Of a stretch of 6,971 bases of DNA, positions 6,236 through 6,971 are shown one piece after another; the first letter of the stretch is position 1; each line of letters starts with the position of its first letter. Under the pieces are notes generated by a model that worked only from the letters and a program-made list of their open reading frames with translations, was not told the origin of the DNA and did not search any database. The position numbers and the translations under genes are program-made. The DNA comes from an uncultured Lachnospiraceae bacterium (GTDB taxonomy: Bacteria; Bacillota; Clostridia; Lachnospirales; Lachnospiraceae): the NCBI GenBank assembly GCA_902766655.1, contig CACXEL010000298.1:1-6971 (forward strand), written 5' to 3'.

Positions 6236-6955
6236 ATGAACGACATTAAAGAGCTTCGCAAGATCACCGCGATCCTTGGCTTCTTCGGCATCGCTTACAT
6301 GGCCTTCGGGATCTTTATCTGCCTGGAGGCGGCCAGGATGCAGTTCTATTTCGGATATATCCTGGCAGCGGTGCCGGTCTTGCTGGGAATCATGGAGATC
6401 GTCATCTATTTTGCCGGGGACCGGATCAACGGGGCCCTGTCCATGGACTTCGCGCTGGGTGTCCTGCTCTTCATCCTGGCGGCCATGATCTACCGGTACC
6501 GGGTGTACCTGTATGCCAGGATGACACTGGTGATTGGATGGCTCATTCTCCTCAGTGCGGTCATCAAGCTCCAGAAAGCGGTGGATCTCAGGCGGGCGGA
6601 TGCCAACCTCTGGCTCCTGGTCCTCGCGATGGTCTTCATTTCCCTCACGGGCGCCATCCTGCTGATCCTTCATCCGACCTTCATCACAAGGTACTCCCCC
6701 TTTATCTACGGCATTTTTCTGTGCGTGGACGGGGCGGAGACCCTCGGCACCTGCCCCTTGTTCGCGATCCGCTACTGGCGGATCATCCGGAAGAAAGAGG
6801 CGGGTTCCTTCGGGGCGCCGGCCGGCGCTGCACCGCAGAATGGGACCGGGACTGAGCTGTCCCCGCTCCCGCAGTCGGAACGGATCACGGGCAGTCTGCC
6901 CGAGAACGAGGAGCCGATTTCGACCACCAGCTTTTTCACCGATATGCATTTCTGA
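6236..6955 (+). CDS. DUF308/HdeD-like six-helix membrane protein
   Basis: Predicted integral membrane protein of 239 residues with six hydrophobic segments at about 11-31, 37-59, 66-86, 92-112, 121-143 and 151-170. They are arranged as short two-helix repeats, which is the pattern of DUF308 proteins. HdeD, a member of that group, is linked to acid resistance in E. coli, but a biochemical activity is not established and I do not assign one here. A basic segment (RYWRIIRKKE) follows the last helix, then a tail of about 50 residues rich in Ala, Gly, Pro, Ser and Glu, likely disordered and cytoplasmic. ATG 6236 is preceded by the purine run GAGGGGAGA (6222-6230), a strong ribosome binding site. 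No promoter is evident in the 96-base gap, so co-transcription with mscS is plausible. The family call is from helix pattern and overall resemblance, not a distinctive catalytic motif. Confidence 0.72.
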   Translation: MNDIKELRKITAILGFFGIAYMAFGIFICLEAARMQFYFGYILAAVPVLLGIMEIVIYFAGDRINGALSMDFALGVLLFILAAMIYRYRVYLYARMTLVIGWLILLSAVIKLQKAVDLRRADANLWLLVLAMVFISLTGAILLILHPTFITRYSPFIYGIFLCVDGAETLGTCPLFAIRYWRIIRKKEAGSFGAPAGAAPQNGTGTELSPLPQSERITGSLPENEEPISTTSFFTDMHF

Positions 6956-6971
6956 GGATCGGGTGAAGAGA

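Overview
The window looks like chromosomal DNA of a GC-rich (about 60% by eye) Clostridia-type Firmicute, possibly Lachnospiraceae. This rests on strong purine-rich ribosome binding sites, a short SerA with a C-terminal ACT domain of the clostridial type, and a GlgB-like protein beside housekeeping genes. The assignment is an inference from protein style, not a database result. All genes lie on the + strand. I see no insertion sequence, CRISPR array, tRNA, rRNA or prophage gene.

Layout: the window opens inside tgt (1-860, 5' end missing; tRNA queuosine modification). A possible terminator follows, then a well-formed sigma-70-type promoter (1007-1035) drives yajC (1072-1404; Sec accessory membrane protein). 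yajC ends in a strong intrinsic terminator (1463-1500). A 315-base gap holds a second good promoter (1630-1658) for a serA-like 3-phosphoglycerate dehydrogenase gene (1720-2880; serine biosynthesis). A third promoter (extended -10 at 2931-2939) starts a structured leader of about 165 nt ahead of a GlgB-like gene (3110-5199 region, stop at 5197). An AT-rich promoter island (5220-5248) precedes an mscS-type mechanosensitive channel gene (5252-6139). A six-helix DUF308/HdeD-like membrane protein gene (6236-6955) closes the window.

How the genes relate: this is a string of mostly independent one-gene transcription units (housekeeping translation and secretion, amino acid synthesis, carbohydrate, envelope stress) rather than one dedicated pathway. 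Only mscS and the DUF308 gene are plausibly co-transcribed; both encode membrane proteins that could serve envelope or osmotic homeostasis.

The most notable item is the GlgB-like protein. It keeps the whole branching-enzyme architecture and the nucleophile Asp and one catalytic Glu. However, by alignment with remembered GlgB sequences it has lost five of the conserved active-site residues (Asp335, His340, Arg403, His525 and Asp526 in E. coli numbering) and about two dozen residues near the C-terminal side of the barrel. It is therefore likely a degenerate, possibly non-catalytic branching-enzyme paralogue, expressed from its own promoter with an 11-bp perfect inverted repeat at the expected transcription start. 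The SerA-like protein also lacks the usual catalytic Glu of its family.
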